From: Apostichopus japonicus
Taxonomy: Eukaryota; Echinodermata; Holothuroidea; Aspidochirotida; Stichopodidae
Length of the DNA stretch: 64,000 bases
Assembly: GCF_037975245.1 (NCBI RefSeq)
Contig: NC_092572.1
Location: 9,690,001-9,754,000 of the forward strand
Direction: 5' to 3'
Numbering within the stretch: position 1 is the stretch's first letter; each line of letters begins with the position of its first letter. A program made the position numbers and the translations under genes. Shown in pieces: positions 25,101 through 40,100 of the stretch. The notes beneath the pieces were generated by a model. The model was not told the origin of the DNA and did not search any database. It saw only the letters and a list, made by a program, of their open reading frames with translations.

Positions 25101-28100
25101 TTTTACAGCAAGTGCCTACACGGGGAGCTGTAAGTATTAGTTAATCCACCTAATATCTCAGTCCATACAGTGGCGGGATGGCTCGGCGCACTGTACGAGC
25201 TCATGATCGAGACTCTCTTTTGCATCCCTGGTTCGAACCCCGGGTGATGACGTCTTTTGCCGATCTTTTACAGCAAGTGCCTACACGGGGAGCTGTAAGT
25301 ATTAGTTAATCCACCTAATATCTCAGTCCATACAGTGGCGGGATGGCTCGGCGCACTGTACGAGCTCATGATCGAGACTCTCTTTTGCATCCCTGGTTCG
25401 AACCCCGGGTGATGACGTCTTTTGCCGATCTTTTACAGCAAGTGCCTACACGGGGAGCTGTAAGTATTAGTTAATCCACCTAATATCTCAGTCCATACAG
25501 TGGCGGGATGGCTCGGCGCACTGTACGAGCTCATGATCGAGACTCTCTTTTGCATCCCTGGTTCGAACCCCGGGTGATGACGTCTTTTGCCGATCTTTTA
25601 CAGCAAGTGCCTACACGGGGAGCTGTAAGTATTAGTTAATCCACCTAATATCTCAGTCCATACAGTGGCGGGATGGCTCGGCGCACTGTACGAGCTCATG
25701 ATCGAGACTCTCTTTTGCATCCCTGGTTCGAACCCCGGGTGATGACGTCTTTTGCCGATCTTTTACAGCAAGTGCCTACACGGGGAGCTGTAAGTATTAG
25801 TTAATCCACCTAATATCTCAGTCCATACAGTGGCGGGATGGCTCGGCGCACTGTACGAGCTCATGATCGAGACTCTCTTTTGCATCCCTGGTTCGAACCC
25901 CGGGTGATGACGTCTTTTGCCGATCTTTTACAGCAAGTGCCTACACGGGGAGCTGTAAGTATTAGTTAATCCACCTAATATCTCAGTCCATACAGTGGCG
26001 GGATGGCTCGGCGCACTGTACGAGCTCATGATCGAGACTCTCTTTTGCATCCCTGGTTCGAACCCCGGGTGATGACGTCTTTTGCCGATCTTTTACAGCA
26101 AGTGCCTACACGGGGAGCTGTAAGTATTAGTTAATCCACCTAATATCTCAGTCCATACAGTGGCGGGATGGCTCGGCGCACTGTACGAGCTCATGATCGA
26201 GACTCTCTTTTGCATCCCTGGTTCGAACCCCGGGTGATGACGTCTTTTGCCGATCTTTTACAGCAAGTGCCTACACGGGGAGCTGTAAGTATTAGTTAAT
26301 CCACCTAATATCTCAGTCCATACAGTGGCGGGATGGCTCGGCGCACTGTACGAGCTCATGATCGAGACTCTCTTTTGCATCCCTGGTTCGAACCCCGGGT
26401 GATGACGTCTTTTGCCGATCTTTTACAGCAAATGCCTACACGGGGAGCTGTAAGTATTAGTTAATCCACCTAATATCTCAGTCCATACAGTGGCGGGATG
26501 GCTCGGCGCACTGTACGAGCTCATGATCGAGACTCTCTTTTGCATCCCTGGTTCGAACCCCGGGTGATGACGTCTTTTGCCGATCTTTTACAGCAAGTGC
26601 CTACACGGGGAGCTGTAAGTATTAGTTAATCCACCTAATATCTCAGTCCATACAGTGGCGGGATGGCTCGGCGCACTGTACGAGCTCATGATCGAGACTC
26701 TCTTTTGCATCCCTGGTTCGAACCCCGGGTGATGACGTCTTTTGCCGATCTTTTACAGCAAGTGCCTACACGGGGAGCTGTAAGTATTAGTTAATCCACC
26801 TAATATCTCAGTCCATACAGTGGCGGGATGGCTCGGCGCACTGTACGAGCTCATGATCGAGACTCTCTTTTGCATCCCTGGTTCGAACCCCGGGTGATGA
26901 CGTCTTTTGCCGATCTTTTACAGCAAGTGCCTACACGGGGAGCTGTAAGTATTAGTTAATCCACCTAATATCTCAGTCCATACAGTGGCGGGATGGCTCG
27001 GCGCACTGTACGAGCTCATGATCGAGACTCTCTTTTGCATCCCTGGTTCGAACCCCGGGTGATGACGTCTTTTGCCGATCTTTTACAGCAAGTGCCTACA
27101 CGGGGAGCTGTAAGTATTAGTTAATCCACCTAATATCTCAGTCCATACAGTGGCGGGATGGCTCGGCGCACTGTACGAGCTCATGATCGAGACTCTCTTT
27201 TGCATCCCTGGTTCGAACCCCGGGTGATGACGTCTTTTGCCGATCTTTTACAGCAAATGCCTACACGGGGAGCTGTAAGTATTAGTTAATCCACCTAATA
27301 TCTCAGTCCATACAGTGGCGGGATGGCTCGGCGCACTGTACGAGCTCATGATCGAGACTCTCTTTTGCATCCCTGGTTCGAACCCCGGGTGATGACGTCT
27401 TTTGCCGATCTTTTACAGCAAGTGCCTACACGGGGAGCTGTAAGTATTAGTTAATCCACCTAATATCTCAGTCCATACAGTGGCGGGATGGCTCGGCGCA
27501 CTGTACGAGCTCATGATCGAGACTCTCTTTTGCATCCCTGGTTCGAACCCCGGGTGATGACGCCTTTTGCCGATCTTTTACAGCAAGTGCCTACACGGGG
27601 AGCTGTAAGTATTAGTTAATCCACCTAATATCTCAGTCCATACAGTGGCGGGATGGCTCGGCGCACTGTACGAGCTCATGATCGAGACTCTCTTTTGCAT
27701 CCCTGGTTCGAACCCCGGGTGATGACGTCTTTTGCCGATCTTTTACAGCAAGTGCCTACACGGGGAGCTGTAAGTATTAGTTAATCCACCTAATATCTCA
27801 GTCCATACAGTGGCGGGATGGCTCGGCGCACTGTACGAGCTCATGATCGAGACTCTCTTTTGCATCCCTGGTTCGAACCCCGGGTGATGACGCCTTTTGC
27901 CGATCTTTTACAGCAAGTGCCTACACGGGGAGCTGTAAGTATTAGTTAATCCACCTAATATCTCAGTCCATACAGTGGCGGGATGGCTCGGCGCACTGTA
28001 CGAGCTCATGATCGAGACTCTCTTTTGCATCCCTGGTTCGAACCCCGGGTGATGACGTCTTTTGCCGATCTTTTACAGCAAGTGCCTACACGGGGAGCTG

Positions 28101-31100
28101 TAAGTATTAGTTAATCCACCTAATATCTCAGTCCATACAGTGGCGGGATGGCTCGGCGCACTGTACGAGCTCATGATCGAGACTCTCTTTTGCATCCCTG
28201 GTTCGAACCCCGGGTGATGACGTCTTTTGCCGATCTTTTACAGCAAGTGCCTACACGGGGAGCTGTAAGTATTAGTTAATCCACCTAATATCTCAGTCCA
28301 TACAGTGGCGGGATGGCTCGGCGCACTGTACGAGCTCATGATCGAGACTCTCTTTTGCATCCCTGGTTCGAACCCCGGGTGATGACGTCTTTTGCCGATC
28401 TTTTACAGCAAGTGCCTACACGGGGAGCTGTAAGTATTAGTTAATCCACCTAATATCTCAGTCCATACAGTGGCGGGATGGCTCGGCGCACTGTACGAGC
28501 TCATGATCGAGACTCTCTTTTGCATCCCTGGTTCGAACCCCGGGTGATGACGTCTTTTGCCGATCTTTTACAGCAAGTGCCTACACGGGGAGCTGTAAGT
28601 ATTAGTTAATCCACCTAATATCTCAGTCCATACAGTGGCGGGATGGCTCGGCGCACTGTACGAGCTCATGATCGAGACTCTCTTTTGCATCCCTGGTTCG
28701 AACCCCGGGTGATGACGTCTTTTGCCGATCTTTTACAGCAAGTGCCTACACGGGGAGCTGTAAGTATTAGTTAATCCACCTAATATCTCAGTCCATACAG
28801 TGGCGGGATGGCTCGGCGCACTGTACGAGCTCATGATCGAGACTCTCTTTTGCATCCCTGGTTCGAACCCCGGGTGATGACGTCTTTTGCCGATCTTTTA
28901 CAGCAAGTGCCTACACGGGGAGCTGTAAGTATTAGTTAATCCACCTAATATCTCAGTCCATACAGTGGCGGGATGGCTCGGCGCACTGTACGAGCTCATG
29001 ATCGAGACTCTCTTTTGCATCCCTGGTTCGAACCCCGGGTGATGACGTCTTTTGCCGATCTTTTACAGCAAGTGCCTACACGGGGAGCTGTAAGTATTAG
29101 TTAATCCACCTAATATCTCAGTCCATACAGTGGCGGGATGGCTCGGCGCACTGTACGAGCTCATGATCGAGACTCTCTTTTGCATCCCTGGTTCGAACCC
29201 CGGGTGATGACGCCTTTTGCCGATCTTTTACAGCAAGTGCCTACACGGGGAGCTGTAAGTATTAGTTAATCCACCTAATATCTCAGTCCATACAGTGGCG
29301 GGATGGCTCGGCGCACTGTACGAGCTCATGATCGAGACTCTCTTTTGCATCCCTGGTTCGAACCCCGGGTGATGACGTCTTTTGCCGATCTTTTACAGCA
29401 AGTGCCTACACGGGGAGCTGTAAGTATTAGTTAATCCACCTAATATCTCAGTCCATACAGTGGCGGGATGGCTCGGCGCACTGTACGAGCTCATGATCGA
29501 GACTCTCTTTTGCATCCCTGGTTCGAACCCCGGGTGATGACGCCTTTTGCCGATCTTTTACAGCAAGTGCCTACACGGGGAGCTGTAAGTATTAGTTAAT
29601 CCACCTAATATCTCAGTCCATACAGTGGCGGGATGGCTCGGCGCACTGTACGAGCTCATGATCGAGACTCTCTTTTGCATCCCTGGTTCGAACCCCGGGT
29701 GATGACGTCTTTTGCCGATCTTTTACAGCAAGTGCCTACACGGGGAGCTGTAAGTATTAGTTAATCCACCTAATATCTCAGTCCATACAGTGGCGGGATG
29801 GCTCGGCGCACTGTACGAGCTCATGATCGAGACTCTCTTTTGCATCCCTGGTTCGAACCCCGGGTGATGACGTCTTTTGCCGATCTTTTACAGCAAGTGC
29901 CTACACGGGGAGCTGTAAGTATTAGTTAATCCACCTAATATCTCAGTCCATACAGTGGCGGGATGGCTCGGCGCACTGTACGAGCTCATGATCGAGACTC
30001 TCTTTTGCATCCCTGGTTCGAACCCCGGGTGATGACGCCTTTTGCCGATCTTTTACAGCAAGTGCCTACACGGGGAGCTGTAAGTATTAGTTAATCCACC
30101 TAATATCTCAGTCCATACAGTGGCGGGATGGCTCGGCGCACTGTACGAGCTCATGATCGAGACTCTCTTTTGCATCCCTGGTTCGAACCCCGGGTGATGA
30201 CGTCTTTTGCCGATCTTTTACAGCAAGTGCCTACACGGGGAGCTGTAATTATTAGTTAATCCACCTAATATCTCAGTCCATACAGTGGCGGGATGGCTCG
30301 GCGCACTGTACGAGCTCATGATCGAGACTCTCTTTTGCATCCCTGGTTCGAACCCCGGGTGATGACGTCTTTTGCCGATCTTTTACAGCAAGTGCCTACA
30401 CGGGGAGCTGTAAGTATTAGTTAATCCACCTAATATCTCAGTCCATACAGTGGCGGGATGGCTCGGCGCACTGTACGAGCTCATGATCGAGACTCTCTTT
30501 TGCATCCCTGGTTCGAACCCCGGGTGATGACGTCTTTTGCCGATCTTTTACAGCAAGTGCCTACACGGGGAGCTGTAAGTATTAGTTAATCCACCTAATA
30601 TCTCAGTCCATACAGTGGCGGGATGGCTCGGCGCACTGTACGAGCTCATGATCGAGACTCTCTTTTGCATCCCTGGTTCGAACCCCGGGTGATGACGCCT
30701 TTTGCCGATCTTTTACAGCAAGTGCCTACACGGGGAGCTGTAAGTATTAGTTAATCCACCTAATATCTCAGTCCATACAGTGGCGGGATGGCTCGGCGCA
30801 CTGTACGAGCTCATGATCGAGACTCTCTTTTGCATCCCTGGTTCGAACCCCGGGTGATGACGTCTTTTGCCGATCTTTTACAGCAAGTGCCTACACGGGG
30901 AGCTGTAAGTATTAGTTAATCCACCTAATATCTCAGTCCATACAGTGGCGGGATGGCTCGGCGCACTGTACGAGCTCATGATCGAGACTCTCTTTTGCAT
31001 CCCTGGTTCGAACCCCGGGTGATGACGTCTTTTGCCGATCTTTTACAGCAAGTGCCTACACGGGGAGCTGTAAGTATTAGTTAATCCACCTAATATCTCA

Positions 31101-34100
31101 GTCCATACAGTGGCGGGATGGCTCGGCGCACTGTACGAGCTCATGATCGAGACTCTCTTTTGCATCCCTGGTTCGAACCCCGGGTGATGACGTCTTTTGC
31201 CGATCTTTTACAGCAAGTGCCTACACGGGGAGCTGTAAGTATTAGTTAATCCACCTAATATCTCAGTCCATACAGTGGCGGGATGGCTCGGCGCACTGTA
31301 CGAGCTCATGATCGAGACTCTCTTTTGCATCCCTGGTTCGAACCCCGGGTGATGACGTCTTTTGCCGATCTTTTACAGCAAGTGCCTACACGGGGAGCTG
31401 TAAGTATTAGTTAATCCACCTAATATCTCAGTCCATACAGTGGCGGGATGGCTCGGCGCACTGTACGAGCTCATGATCGAGACTCTCTTTTGCATCCCTG
31501 GTTCGAACCCCGGGTGATGACGCCTTTTGCCGATCTTTTACAGCAAGTTCCTACACGGGGAGCTGTAAGTATTAGTTAATCCACCTAATATCTCAGTCCA
31601 TACAGTGGCGGGATGGCTCGGCGCACTGTACGAGCTCATGATCGAGACTCTCTTTTGCATCCCTGGTTCGAACCCCGGGTGATGACGTCTTTTGCCGATC
31701 TTTTACAGCAAGTGCCTACACGGGGAGCTGTAAGTATTAGTTAATCCACCTAATATCTCAGTCCATACAGTGGCGGGATGGCTCGGCGCACTGTACGAGC
31801 TCATGATCGAGACTCTCTTTTGCATCCCTGGTTCGAACCCCGGGTGATGACGTCTTTTGCCGATCTTTTACAGCAAGTGCCTACACGGGGAGCTGTAAGT
31901 ATTAGTTAATCCACCTAATATCTCAGTCCATACAGTGGCGGGATGGCTCGGCGCACTGTACGAGCTCATGATCGAGACTCTCTTTTGCATCCCTGGTTCG
32001 AACCCCGGGTGATGACGTCTTTTGCCGATCTTTTACAGCAAGTGCCTACACGGGGAGCTGTAAGTATTAGTTAATCCACCTAATATCTCAGTCCATACAG
32101 TGGCGGGATGGCTCGGCGCACTGTACGAGCTCATGATCGAGACTCTCTTTTGCATCCCTGGTTCGAACCCCGGGTGATGACGCCTTTTGCCGATCTTTTA
32201 CAGCAAGTGCCTACACGGGGAGCTGTAAGTATTAGTTAATCCACCTAATATCTCAGTCCATACAGTGGCGGGATGGCTCGGCGCACTGTACGAGCTCATG
32301 ATCGAGACTCTCTTTTGCATCCCTGGTTCGAACCCCGGGTGATGACGTCTTTTGCCGATCTTTTACAGCAAGTGCCTACACGGGGAGCTGTAAGTATTAG
32401 TTAATCCACCTAATATCTCAGTCCATACAGTGGCGGGATGGCTCGGCGCACTGTACGAGCTCATGATCGAGACTCTCTTTTGCATCCCTGGTTCGAACCC
32501 CGGGTGATGACGCCTTTTGCCGATCTTTTACAGCAAGTGCCTACACGGGGAGCTGTAAGTATTAGTTAATCCACCTAATATCTCAGTCCATACAGTGGCG
32601 GGATGGCTCGGCGCACTGTACGAGCTCATGATCGAGACTCTCTTTTGCATCCCTGGTTCGAACCCCGGGTGATGACGTCTTTTGCCGATCTTTTACAGCA
32701 AGTGCCTACACGGGGAGCTGTAAGTATTAGTTAATCCACCTAATATCTCAGTCCATACAGTGGCGGGATGGCTCGGCGCACTGTACGAGCTCATGATCGA
32801 GACTCTCTTTTGCATCCCTGGTTCGAACCCCGGGTGATGACGTCTTTTGCCGATCTTTTACAGCAAGTGCCTACACGGGGAGCTGTAAGTATTAGTTAAT
32901 CCACCTAATATCTCAGTCCATACAGTGGCGGGATGGCTCGGCGCACTGTACGAGCTCATGATCGAGACTCTCTTTTGCATCCCTGGTTCGAACCCCGGGT
33001 GATGACGTCTTTTGCCGATCTTTTACAGCAAGTGCCTACACGGGGAGCTGTAAGTATTAGTTAATCCACCTAATATCTCAGTCCATACAGTGGCGGGATG
33101 GCTCGGCGCACTGTACGAGCTCATGATCGAGACTCTCTTTTGCATCCCTGGTTCGAACCCCGGGTGATGACGTCTTTTGCCGATCTTTTACAGCAAGTGC
33201 CTACACGGGGAGCTGTAAGTATTAGTTAATCCACCTAATATCTCAGTCCATACAGTGGCGGGATGGCTCGGCGCACTGTACGAGCTCATGATCGAGACTC
33301 TCTTTTGCATCCCTGGTTCGAACCCCGGGTGATGACGCCTTTTGCCGATCTTTTACAGCAAGTGCCTACACGGGGAGCTGTAAGTATTAGTTAATCCACC
33401 TAATATCTCAGTCCATACAGTGGCGGGATGGCTCGGCGCACTGTACGAGCTCATGATCGAGACTCTCTTTTGCATCCCTGGTTCGAACCCCGGGTGATGA
33501 CGTCTTTTGCCGATCTTTTACAGCAAGTGCCTACACGGGGAGCTGTAAGTATTAGTTAATCCACCTAATATCTCAGTCCATACAGTGGCGGGATGGCTCG
33601 GCGCACTGTACGAGCTCATGATCGAGACTCTCTTTTGCATCCCTGGTTCGAACCCCGGGTGATGACGTCTTTTGCCGATCTTTTACAGCAAGTGCCTACA
33701 CGGGGAGCTGTAAGTATTAGTTAATCCACCTAATATCTCAGTCCATACAGTGGCGGGATGGCTCGGCGCACTGTACGAGCTCATGATCGAGACTCTCTTT
33801 TGCATCCCTGGTTCGAACCCCGGGTGATGACGCCTTTTGCCGATCTTTTACAGCAAGTGCCTACACGGGGAGCTGTAAGTATTAGTTAATCCACCTAATA
33901 TCTCAGTCCATACAGTGGCGGGATGGCTCGGCGCACTGTACGAGCTCATGATCGAGACTCTCTTTTGCATCCCTGGTTCGAACCCCGGGTGATGACGTCT
34001 TTTGCCGATCTTTTACAGCAAGTGCCTACACGGGGAGCTGTAAGTATTAGTTAATCCACCTAATATCTCAGTCCATACAGTGGCGGGATGGCTCGGCGCA

Positions 34101-37100
34101 CTGTACGAGCTCATGATCGAGACTCTCTTTTGCATCCCTGGTTCGAACCCCGGGTGATGACGTCTTTTGCCGATCTTTTACAGCAAGTGCCTACACGGGG
34201 AGCTGTAAGTATTAGTTAATCCACCTAATATCTCAGTCCATACAGTGGCGGGATGGCTCGGCGCACTGTACGAGCTCATGATCGAGACTCTCTTTTGCAT
34301 CCCTGGTTCGAACCCCGGGTGATGACGTCTTTTGCCGATCTTTTACAGCAAGTGCCTACACGGGGAGCTGTAAGTATTAGTTAATCCACCTAATATCTCA
34401 GTCCATACAGTGGCGGGATGGCTCGGCGCACTGTACGAGCTCATGATCGAGACTCTCTTTTGCATCCCTGGTTCGAACCCCGGGTGATGACGCCTTTTGC
34501 CGATCTTTTACAGCAAGTGCCTACACGGGGAGCTGTAAGTATTAGTTAATCCACCTAATATCTCAGTCCATACAGTGGCGGGATGGCTCGGCGCACTGTA
34601 CGAGCTCATGATCGAGACTCTCTTTTGCATCCCTGGTTCGAACCCCGGGTGATGACGTCTTTTGCCGATCTTTTACAGCAAGTGCCTACACGGGGAGCTG
34701 TAAGTATTAGTTAATCCACCTAATATCTCAGTCCATACAGTGGCGGGATGGCTCGGAGCACTGTACGAGCTCATGATCGAGACTCTCTTTTGCATCCCTG
34801 GTTCGAACCCCGGGTGATGACGTCTTTTGCCGATCTTTTACAGCAAGTGCCTACACGGGGAGCTGTAAGTATTAGTTAATCCACCTAATATCTCAGTCCA
34901 TACAGTGGCGGGATGGCTCGGCGCACTGTACGAGCTCATGATCGAGACTCTCTTTTGCATCCCTGGTTCGAACCCCGGGTGATGACGCCTTTTGCCGATC
35001 TTTTACAGCAAGTGCCTACACGGGGAGCTGTAAGTATTAGTTAATCCACCTAATATCTCAGTCCATACAGTGGCGGGATGGCTCGGCGCACTGTACGAGC
35101 TCATGATCGAGACTCTCTTTTGCATCCCTGGTTCGAACCCCGGGTGATGACGCCTTTTGCCGATCTTTTACAGCAAGTGCCTACACGGGGAGCTGTAAGT
35201 ATTAGTTAATCCACCTAATATCTCAGTCCATACAGTGGCGGGATGGCTCGGCGCACTGTACGAGCTCATGATCGAGACTCTCTTTTGCATCCCTGGTTCG
35301 AACCCCGGGTGATGACGTCTTTTGCCGATCTTTTACAGCAAGTGCCTACACGGGGAGCTGTAAGTATTAGTTAATCCACCTAATATCTCAGTCCATACAG
35401 TGGCGGGATGGCTCGGCGCACTGTACGAGCTCATGATCGAGACTCTCTTTTGCATCCCTGGTTCGAACCCCGGGTGATGACGCCTTTTGCCGATCTTTTA
35501 CAGCAAGTGCCTACACGGGGAGCTGTAAGTATTAGTTAATCCACCTAATATCTCAGTCCATACAGTGGCGGGATGGCTCGGCGCACTGTACGAGCTCATG
35601 ATCGAGACTCTCTTTTGCATCCCTGGTTCGAACCCCGGGTGATGACGTCTTTTGCCGATCTTTTACAGCAAGTGCCTACACGGGGAGCTGTAAGTATTAG
35701 TTAATCCACCTAATATCTCAGTCCATACAGTGGCGGGATGGCTCGGCGCACTGTACGAGCTCATGATCGAGACTCTCTTTTGCATCCCTGGTTCGAACCC
35801 CGGGTGATGACGTCTTTTGCCGATCTTTTACAGCAAGTGCCTACACGGGGAGCTGTAAGTATTAGTTAATCCACCTAATATCTCAGTCCATACAGTGGCG
35901 GGATGGCTCGGCGCACTGTACGAGCTCATGATCGAGACTCTCTTTTGCATCCCTGGTTCGAACCCCGGGTGATGACGCCTTTTGCCGATCTTTTACAGCA
36001 AGTGCCTACACGGGGAGCTGTAAGTATTAGTTAATCCACCTAATATCTCAGTCCATACAGTGGCGGGATGGCTCGGCGCACTGTACGAGCTCATGATCGA
36101 GACTCTCTTTTGCATCCCTGGTTCGAACCCCGGGTGATGACGTCTTTTGCCGATCTTTTACAGCAAGTGCCTACACGGGGAGCTGTAAGTATTAGTTAAT
36201 CCACCTAATATCTCAGTCCATACAGTGGCGGGATGGCTCGGCGCACTGTACGAGCTCATGATCGAGACTCTCTTTTGCATCCCTGGTTCGAACCCCGGGT
36301 GATGACGTCTTTTGCCGATCTTTTACAGCAAGTGCCTACACGGGGAGCTGTAAGTATTAGTTAATCCACCTAATATCTCAGTCCATACAGTGGCGGGATG
36401 GCTCGGCGCACTGTACGAGCTCATGATCGAGACTCTCTTTTGCATCCCTGGTTCGAACCCCGGGTGATGACGTCTTTTGCCGATCTTTTACAGCAAGTGC
36501 CTACACGGGGAGCTGTAAGTATTAGTTAATCCACCTAATATCTCAGTCCATACAGTGGCGGGATGGCTCGGCGCACTGTACGAGCTCATGATCGAGACTC
36601 TCTTTTGCATCCCTGGTTCGAACCCCGGGTGATGACGCCTTTTGCCGATCTTTTACAGCAAGTGCCTACACGGGGAGCTGTAAGTATTAGTTAATCCACC
36701 TAATATCTCAGTCCATACAGTGGCGGGATGGCTCGGCGCACTGTACGAGCTCATGATCGAGACTCTCTTTTGCATCCCTGGTTCGAACCCCGGGTGATGA
36801 CGTCTTTTGCCGATCTTTTACAGCAAGTGCCTACACGGGGAGCTGTAAGTATTAGTTAATCCACCTAATATCTCAGTCCATACAGTGGCGGGATGGCTCG
36901 GCGCACTGTACGAGCTCATGATCGAGACTCTCTTTTGCATCCCTGGTTCGAACCCCGGGTGATGACGTCTTTTGCCGATCTTTTACAGCAAGTGCCTACA
37001 CGGGGAGCTGTAAGTATTAGTTAATCCACCTAATATCTCAGTCCATACAGTGGCGGGATGGCTCGGCGCACTGTACGAGCTCATGATCGAGACTCTCTTT

Positions 37101-40100
37101 TGCATCCCTGGTTCGAACCCCGGGTGATGACGTCTTTTGCCGATCTTTTACAGCAAGTGCCTACACGGGGAGCTGTAAGTATTAGTTAATCCACCTAATA
37201 TCTCAGTCCATACAGTGGCGGGATGGCTCGGCGCACTGTACGAGCTCATGATCGAGACTCTCTTTTGCATCCCTGGTTCGAACCCCGGGTGATGACGTCT
37301 TTTGCCGATCTTTTACAGCAAGTGCCTACACGGGGAGCTGTAAGTATTAGTTAATCCACCTAATATCTCAGTCCATACAGTGGCGGGATGGCTCGGCGCA
37401 CTGTACGAGCTCATGATCGAGACTCTCTTTTGCATCCCTGGTTCGAACCCCGGGTGATGACGCCTTTTGCCGATCTTTTACAGCAAGTGCCTACACGGGG
37501 AGCTGTAAGTATTAGTTAATCCACCTAATATCTCAGTCCATACAGTGGCGGGATGGCTCGGCGCACTGTACGAGCTCATGATCGAGACTCTCTTTTGCAT
37601 CCCTGGTTCGAACCCCGGGTGATGACGTCTTTTGCCGATCTTTTACAGCAAGTGCCTACACGGGGAGCTGTAAGTATTAGTTAATCCACCTAATATCTCA
37701 GTCCATACAGTGGCGGGATGGCTCGGCGCACTGTACGAGCTCATGATCGAGACTCTCTTTTGCATCCCTGGTTCGAACCCCGGGTGATGACGTCTTTTGC
37801 CGATCTTTTACAGCAAGTGCCTACACGGGGAGCTGTAAGTATTAGTTAATCCACCTAATATCTCAGTCCATACAGTGGCGGGATGGCTCGGCGCACTGTA
37901 CGAGCTCATGATCGAGACTCTCTTTTGCATCCCTGGTTCGAACCCCGGGTGATGACGCCTTTTGCCGATCTTTTACAGCAAGTGCCTACACGGGGAGCTG
38001 TAAGTATTAGTTAATCCACCTAATATCTCAGTCCATACAGTGGCGGGATGGCTCGGCGCACTGTACGAGCTCATGATCGAGACTCTCTTTTGCATCCCTG
38101 GTTCGAACCCCGGGTGATGACGTCTTTTGCCGATCTTTTACAGCAAGTGCCTACACGGGGAGCTGTAAGTATTAGTTAATCCACCTAATATCTCAGTCCA
38201 TACAGTGGCGGGATGGCTCGGCGCACTGTACGAGCTCATGATCGAGACTCTCTTTTGCATCCCTGGTTCGAACCCCGGGTGATGACGTCTTTTGCCGATC
38301 TTTTACAGCAAGTGCCTACACGGGGAGCTGTAAGTATTAGTTAATCCACCTAATATCTCAGTCCATACAGTGGCGGGATGGCTCGGCGCACTGTACGAGC
38401 TCATGATCGAGACTCTCTTTTGCATCCCTGGTTCGAACCCCGGGTGATGACGTCTTTTGCCGATCTTTTACAGCAAGTGCCTACACGGGGAGCTGTAAGT
38501 ATTAGTTAATCCACCTAATATCTCAGTCCATACAGTGGCGGGATGGCTCGGCGCACTGTACGAGCTCATGATCGAGACTCTCTTTTGCATCCCTGGTTCG
38601 AACCCCGGGTGATGACGTCTTTTGCCGATCTTTTACAGCAAGTGCCTACACGGGGAGCTGTAAGTATTAGTTAATCCACCTAATATCTCAGTCCATACAG
38701 TGGCGGGATGGCTCGGCGCACTGTACGAGCTCATGATCGAGACTCTCTTTTGCATCCCTGGTTCGAACCCCGGGTGATGACGTCTTTTGCCGATCTTTTA
38801 CAGCAAGTGCCTACACGGGGAGCTGTAAGTATTAGTTAATCCACCTAATATCTCAGTCCATACAGTGGCGGGATGGCTCGGCGCACTGTACGAGCTCATG
38901 ATCGAGACTCTCTTTTGCATCCCTGGTTCGAACCCCGGGTGATGACGTCTTTTGCCGATCTTTTACAGCAAGTGCCTACACGGGGAGCTGTAAGTATTAG
39001 TTAATCCACCTAATATCTCAGTCCATACAGTGGCGGGATGGCTCGGCGCACTGTACGAGCTCATGATCGAGACTCTCTTTTGCATCCCTGGTTCGAACCC
39101 CGGGTGATGACGTCTTTTGCCGATCTTTTACAGCAAGTGCCTACACGGGGAGCTGTAAGTATTAGTTAATCCACCTAATATCTCAGTCCATACAGTGGCG
39201 GGATGGCTCGGCGCACTGTACGAGCTCATGATCGAGACTCTCTTTTGCATCCCTGGTTCGAACCCCGGGTGATGACGTCTTTTGCCGATCTTTTACAGCA
39301 AGTGCCTACACGGGGAGCTGTAAGTATTAGTTAATCCACCTAATATCTCAGTCCATACAGTGGCGGGATGGCTCGGCGCACTGTACGAGCTCATGATCGA
39401 GACTCTCTTTTGCATCCCTGGTTCGAACCCCGGGTGATGACGTCTTTTGCCGATCTTTTACAGCAAGTGCCTACACGGGGAGCTGTAAGTATTAGTTAAT
39501 CCACCTAATATCTCAGTCCATACAGTGGCGGGATGGCTCGGCGCACTGTACGAGCTCATGATCGAGACTCTCTTTTGCATCCCTGGTTCGAACCCCGGGT
39601 GATGACGTCTTTTGCCGATCTTTTACAGCAAGTGAATACACGGGGAGCTGTAAGTATTAGTTAATCCACCTAATATCTCAGTCCATACAGTGGCGGGATG
39701 GCTCGGCGCACTGTACGAGCTCATGATCGAGACTCTCTTTTGCATCCCTGGTTCGAACCCCGGGTGATGACGCCTTTTGCCGATCTTTTACAGCAAGTGC
39801 CTACACGGGGAGCTGTAAGTATTAGTTAATCCACCTAATATCTCAGTCCATACAGTGGCGGGATGGCTCGGCGCACTGTACGAGCTCATGATCGAGACTC
39901 TCTTTTGCATCCCTGGTTCGAACCCCGGGTGATGACGTCTTTTGCCGATCTTTTACAGCAAGTGCCTACACGGGGAGCTGTAAGTATTAGTTAATCCACC
40001 TAATATCTCAGTCCATACAGTGGCGGGATGGCTCGGCGCACTGTACGAGCTCATGATCGAGACTCTCTTTTGCATCCCTGGTTCGAACCCCGGGTGATGA

